Positions 62,137 to 64,000 of a DNA stretch of 64,000 bases are shown here, piece after piece. The stretch lies in NCBI RefSeq assembly GCF_004362865.1, contig NZ_SNYI01000002.1, forward strand, positions 620,001 through 684,000. Reading direction: 5' to 3'. Made by a program: the position numbers and the translations under genes. Within the stretch, counting starts at the first letter, position 1. Every line of letters begins with the position of its first letter. The stretch comes from Zeaxanthinibacter enoshimensis. GTDB taxonomy: Bacteria > Bacteroidota > Bacteroidia > Flavobacteriales > Flavobacteriaceae. The notes beneath the pieces were generated by a model. That model was not told where the DNA came from. It did not search any database and saw only the letters and a program-made list of their open reading frames with translations.

Positions 62137-63364
62137 TCTTTTTATTTTTTATAAAATTAATATAATAGCGATACATTACAATTAAGTAGAGTGCGCTAGC
62201 AATGACTTTGGTTAATATGGCCCCATTCATATCAAAATACTTAATCAATAGGGTATATCCTGCGATGTTAACAAAGCCTACTATAAAGGCAGCATTTCTC
62301 AATTTTTTCCCTTCCCCTTTTGCCCCCAAGAAACGGTTGAATAAATCTCCCAGACCATGAAAGATAAAGGCTATGATAAGGTATTTTGAAATTGATGATA
62401 CTGGTAAATATGACTTAGTGTAAAATGTAATTATCATGTAATCAATTAAAAGATAGAATATTACCAAGGCCAATAAGGTGCTCGCGAGACTAAACAGAAA
62501 TACCTTTTTAGGAATAGCTCTCATATCCACGAATTGTTTAAAATATATTGTACCTATAACTGAAGGGATTACAAGCAATGGGCTGCAGATTGTTAAGGCT
62601 AGCATGAAGAATCCTACCTGACTGTTATTAAGAAAATACGCAATGCTCAATCCGGCTATATGAGTAGTTGCCACCCCTGCGAGGCTGCCAAAATATATTG
62701 GTCTTCCATTAAACTTATTTTCCTTAACTAGCTTTTTAATTAAATCTTTTCCTATTGAAAATGAAGGCTTGAGTATCAAAATTATTGCTAAGATGGAAAG
62801 TAGGATTAAGAGATAATAACAATATAGTACAATGTCAATATCTATCGGAATAAATTGATTGATCCACCAGATACATATGAGGTATGCAAGCATAGGTATA
62901 ATGCTGAATATGGAAAGGGTGTAAATTCGGTGCAATCCTTTTAAGAGGTCACTGATGGCGGTTTGGCCAATTATTGCAGCTACAATAAAGAAAAAACGGG
63001 TTATGGATGATGTAATATTATTATCAAAAATGTAGGGCTCCACCAAAGAAAAAATAAGATATAGAATTATACCTAGTCCGGAGGTTATTCCAAAAAGGTA
63101 AGTGAATAAACCAACATATTTATGCTCTACATCTGCTCGATTATTGGATGCTACTAAACGTGTAATTGAAATAAAAAGGCCTACTGAAACGAGGCTGGCG
63201 ATAAATCTGCCAACGGTCTCAATGAATTTGTAAGTACCGAAATCTTCCGGACCCAGAACCCTGGAATTAAAGATGCTGATCAAGAATCCTAAGGTGATTC
63301 CAAATATATTGGCTCCATATAGACTAATAATTTTTTTTAGGTTGGCGGAGCTTTCTAGACGCAT
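62129..63364 (-). CDS. Polysaccharide flippase (Wzx-like)
   Basis: The 411-residue membrane protein has about 12 hydrophobic helices, with ISLYGANIFGITLGFLISIFNSRVLGPEDFGTYKFIE (short pieces: GFLISIFNSRVLGPEDFG) at the start. This GPEDFG loop is typical of the polysaccharide-biosynthesis MATE-like family. It would flip the lipid-linked repeat unit to the periplasm. It overlaps the polymerase-like gene by 10 nt and capE by 8 nt. The specific substrate is the glycan made by this locus. Confidence 0.92.
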   Translation of the reverse strand: MRLESSANLKKIISLYGANIFGITLGFLISIFNSRVLGPEDFGTYKFIETVGRFIASLVSVGLFISITRLVASNNRADVEHKYVGLFTYLFGITSGLGIILYLIFSLVEPYIFDNNITSSITRFFFIVAAIIGQTAISDLLKGLHRIYTLSIFSIIPMLAYLICIWWINQFIPIDIDIVLYCYYLLILLSILAIILILKPSFSIGKDLIKKLVKENKFNGRPIYFGSLAGVATTHIAGLSIAYFLNNSQVGFFMLALTICSPLLVIPSVIGTIYFKQFVDMRAIPKKVFLFSLASTLLALVIFYLLIDYMIITFYTKSYLPVSSISKYLIIAFIFHGLGDLFNRFLGAKGEGKKLRNAAFIVGFVNIAGYTLLIKYFDMNGAILTKVIASALYLIVMYRYYINFIKNKKNV

Positions 63365-64000
63365 AAATTACTGAATTTATAGAGCACCCTGCCAAGTAGA
63401 ATACAAATTATAAAGAAGAATAAATCTATTGTCATGGTTGTGAAAATAGCCAGTCCAGTAAGACCCAAGACCCATAGAATTAAAATGAAGCATTCTACTT
63501 TTGTCTCGTAATCTAAACGATAAAACAAGGCCATTTTCAGTGGAATTACAGCGGTTAAATAGAAATAAGCGATAACAGGGATTATACCCGCCCACCACAA
63601 TAGTAATAGCCATTGATTATCTACCGCCGTCCACTGTTGATACCCATATCTGTAACTCGCAAAAAATCCACTTCCGGTAATAAGTTTGATCGGATTTAAT
63701 TGGCTTAGAAACACCCCTAGTTGTTCAGAACGTGTGTCATGGGTGCCTCTATTAATTAATAATTCCAATGAGTTAGAGAAGATTTCTGTATTTAAAACTA
63801 TTAACAAAAAGGCGATACCACCGGCAAACAGAAAAATTGAATACGATAACCTGTTCTTTGTATTAAAGAAATCAAACATTATTGTTAGGAAATAAATAAT
63901 AAGGAATGAACGGGTTTGAGTTATTAATGCCAAAATTAATCCGAAGAATAGAGCATATACCCTGAGCCATTTCAATTTAGGATTCGGTTTTGTGATCAGG
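63355..64000 (-). CDS. O-antigen polymerase-like membrane protein (Wzy), 5' end outside the window
   Basis: The visible 215 codons hold several membrane helices and a central extracytoplasmic loop with RGTHDTRSEQLGVFLSQ and GYQQWTAVDNQWLLLLWW, features of Wzy/O-antigen ligase-type proteins. The reading frame is open to the right edge, with no stop, and the TTG at 63975 is not a convincing start. The gene is therefore cut by the window. Its stop overlaps the flippase start by 10 nt. A polymerase role fits its place in the locus. Confidence 0.8.
   Translation of the reverse strand, partial: LITKPNPKLKWLRVYALFFGLILALITQTRSFLIIYFLTIMFDFFNTKNRLSYSIFLFAGGIAFLLIVLNTEIFSNSLELLINRGTHDTRSEQLGVFLSQLNPIKLITGSGFFASYRYGYQQWTAVDNQWLLLLWWAGIIPVIAYFYLTAVIPLKMALFYRLDYETKVECFILILWVLGLTGLAIFTTMTIDLFFFIICILLGRVLYKFSNLCV

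Overview
The window reads as a chromosomal segment of a marine-type flavobacterium (Bacteroidota, probably Flavobacteriaceae). Support for this: a SusC/SusD pair with a carboxypeptidase-like N-terminal domain, bacillithiol-type BshA, a DUF4159 protein, a giant TamB-like protein, TAnnTTTG-type -7 promoter boxes, few Shine-Dalgarno sequences, and frequent TTG/GTG starts. No rRNA, tRNA, CRISPR array, phage gene or transposase was seen. The right edge cuts a polysaccharide polymerase gene.

Region 1 (1-12.9 kb) looks like a glycan uptake and oxidation locus. It has a SusC/SusD transporter with its terminator, a divergent AraC-type regulator, a GMC-family FAD dehydrogenase with a Tat-signal small subunit, and a secreted sugar isomerase-like TIM barrel. 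A secreted GH130 enzyme, a VanX-like dipeptidase lipoprotein and a Tat-signal Gfo/Idh/MocA oxidoreductase follow. The mix suggests periplasmic oxidation of a sugar or glycoside. Region 2 (12.9-25.6 kb) is housekeeping: a THUMP-like methyltransferase, AI-2E family permease, DUF4159 protein, rsmE, tsaD and tamB. Then come pfkA-gapA and a BadF-type sugar kinase behind a perfect 18-bp palindrome.

Region 3 (25.6-39.4 kb) holds ridA, then about 770 bp of dense noncoding repeats (two hairpin families, an 8-bp array, a 7-bp array and a duplicated unit of roughly 235 bp), then lptD. A divergent cell-envelope run follows: amidase, MlaD-like protein, two Fe-S proteins, a conserved small protein, a NagZ/beta-lactamase fusion, bshA and a small lipoprotein. 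Region 4 (39.4-43.9 kb) carries cysN, cysD and cysQ on the minus strand and an OmpA-family protein with a good promoter.

Region 5 (44-64 kb) is a surface-polysaccharide locus. It starts with a NodU-type carbamoyltransferase. Next is a minus-strand group of ATP-grasp, HAD and three FemAB/GNAT-like transferases, two of them paralogues, and a divergent HAD protein of COG5610 type. A long minus-strand operon then reads from the right edge: polymerase (partial), flippase, the three CapE/CapF/CapG enzymes for UDP-N-acetyl-L-fucosamine plus an extra cupin epimerase-like protein, three GT4 glycosyltransferases, a PglC/WcaJ-type initiating phosphoglycosyltransferase and a GT2 enzyme. Together they can build, flip and polymerise a FucNAc-containing glycan. 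The carbamoyl/GNAT/ATP-grasp block is a good candidate for an undescribed decoration pathway.
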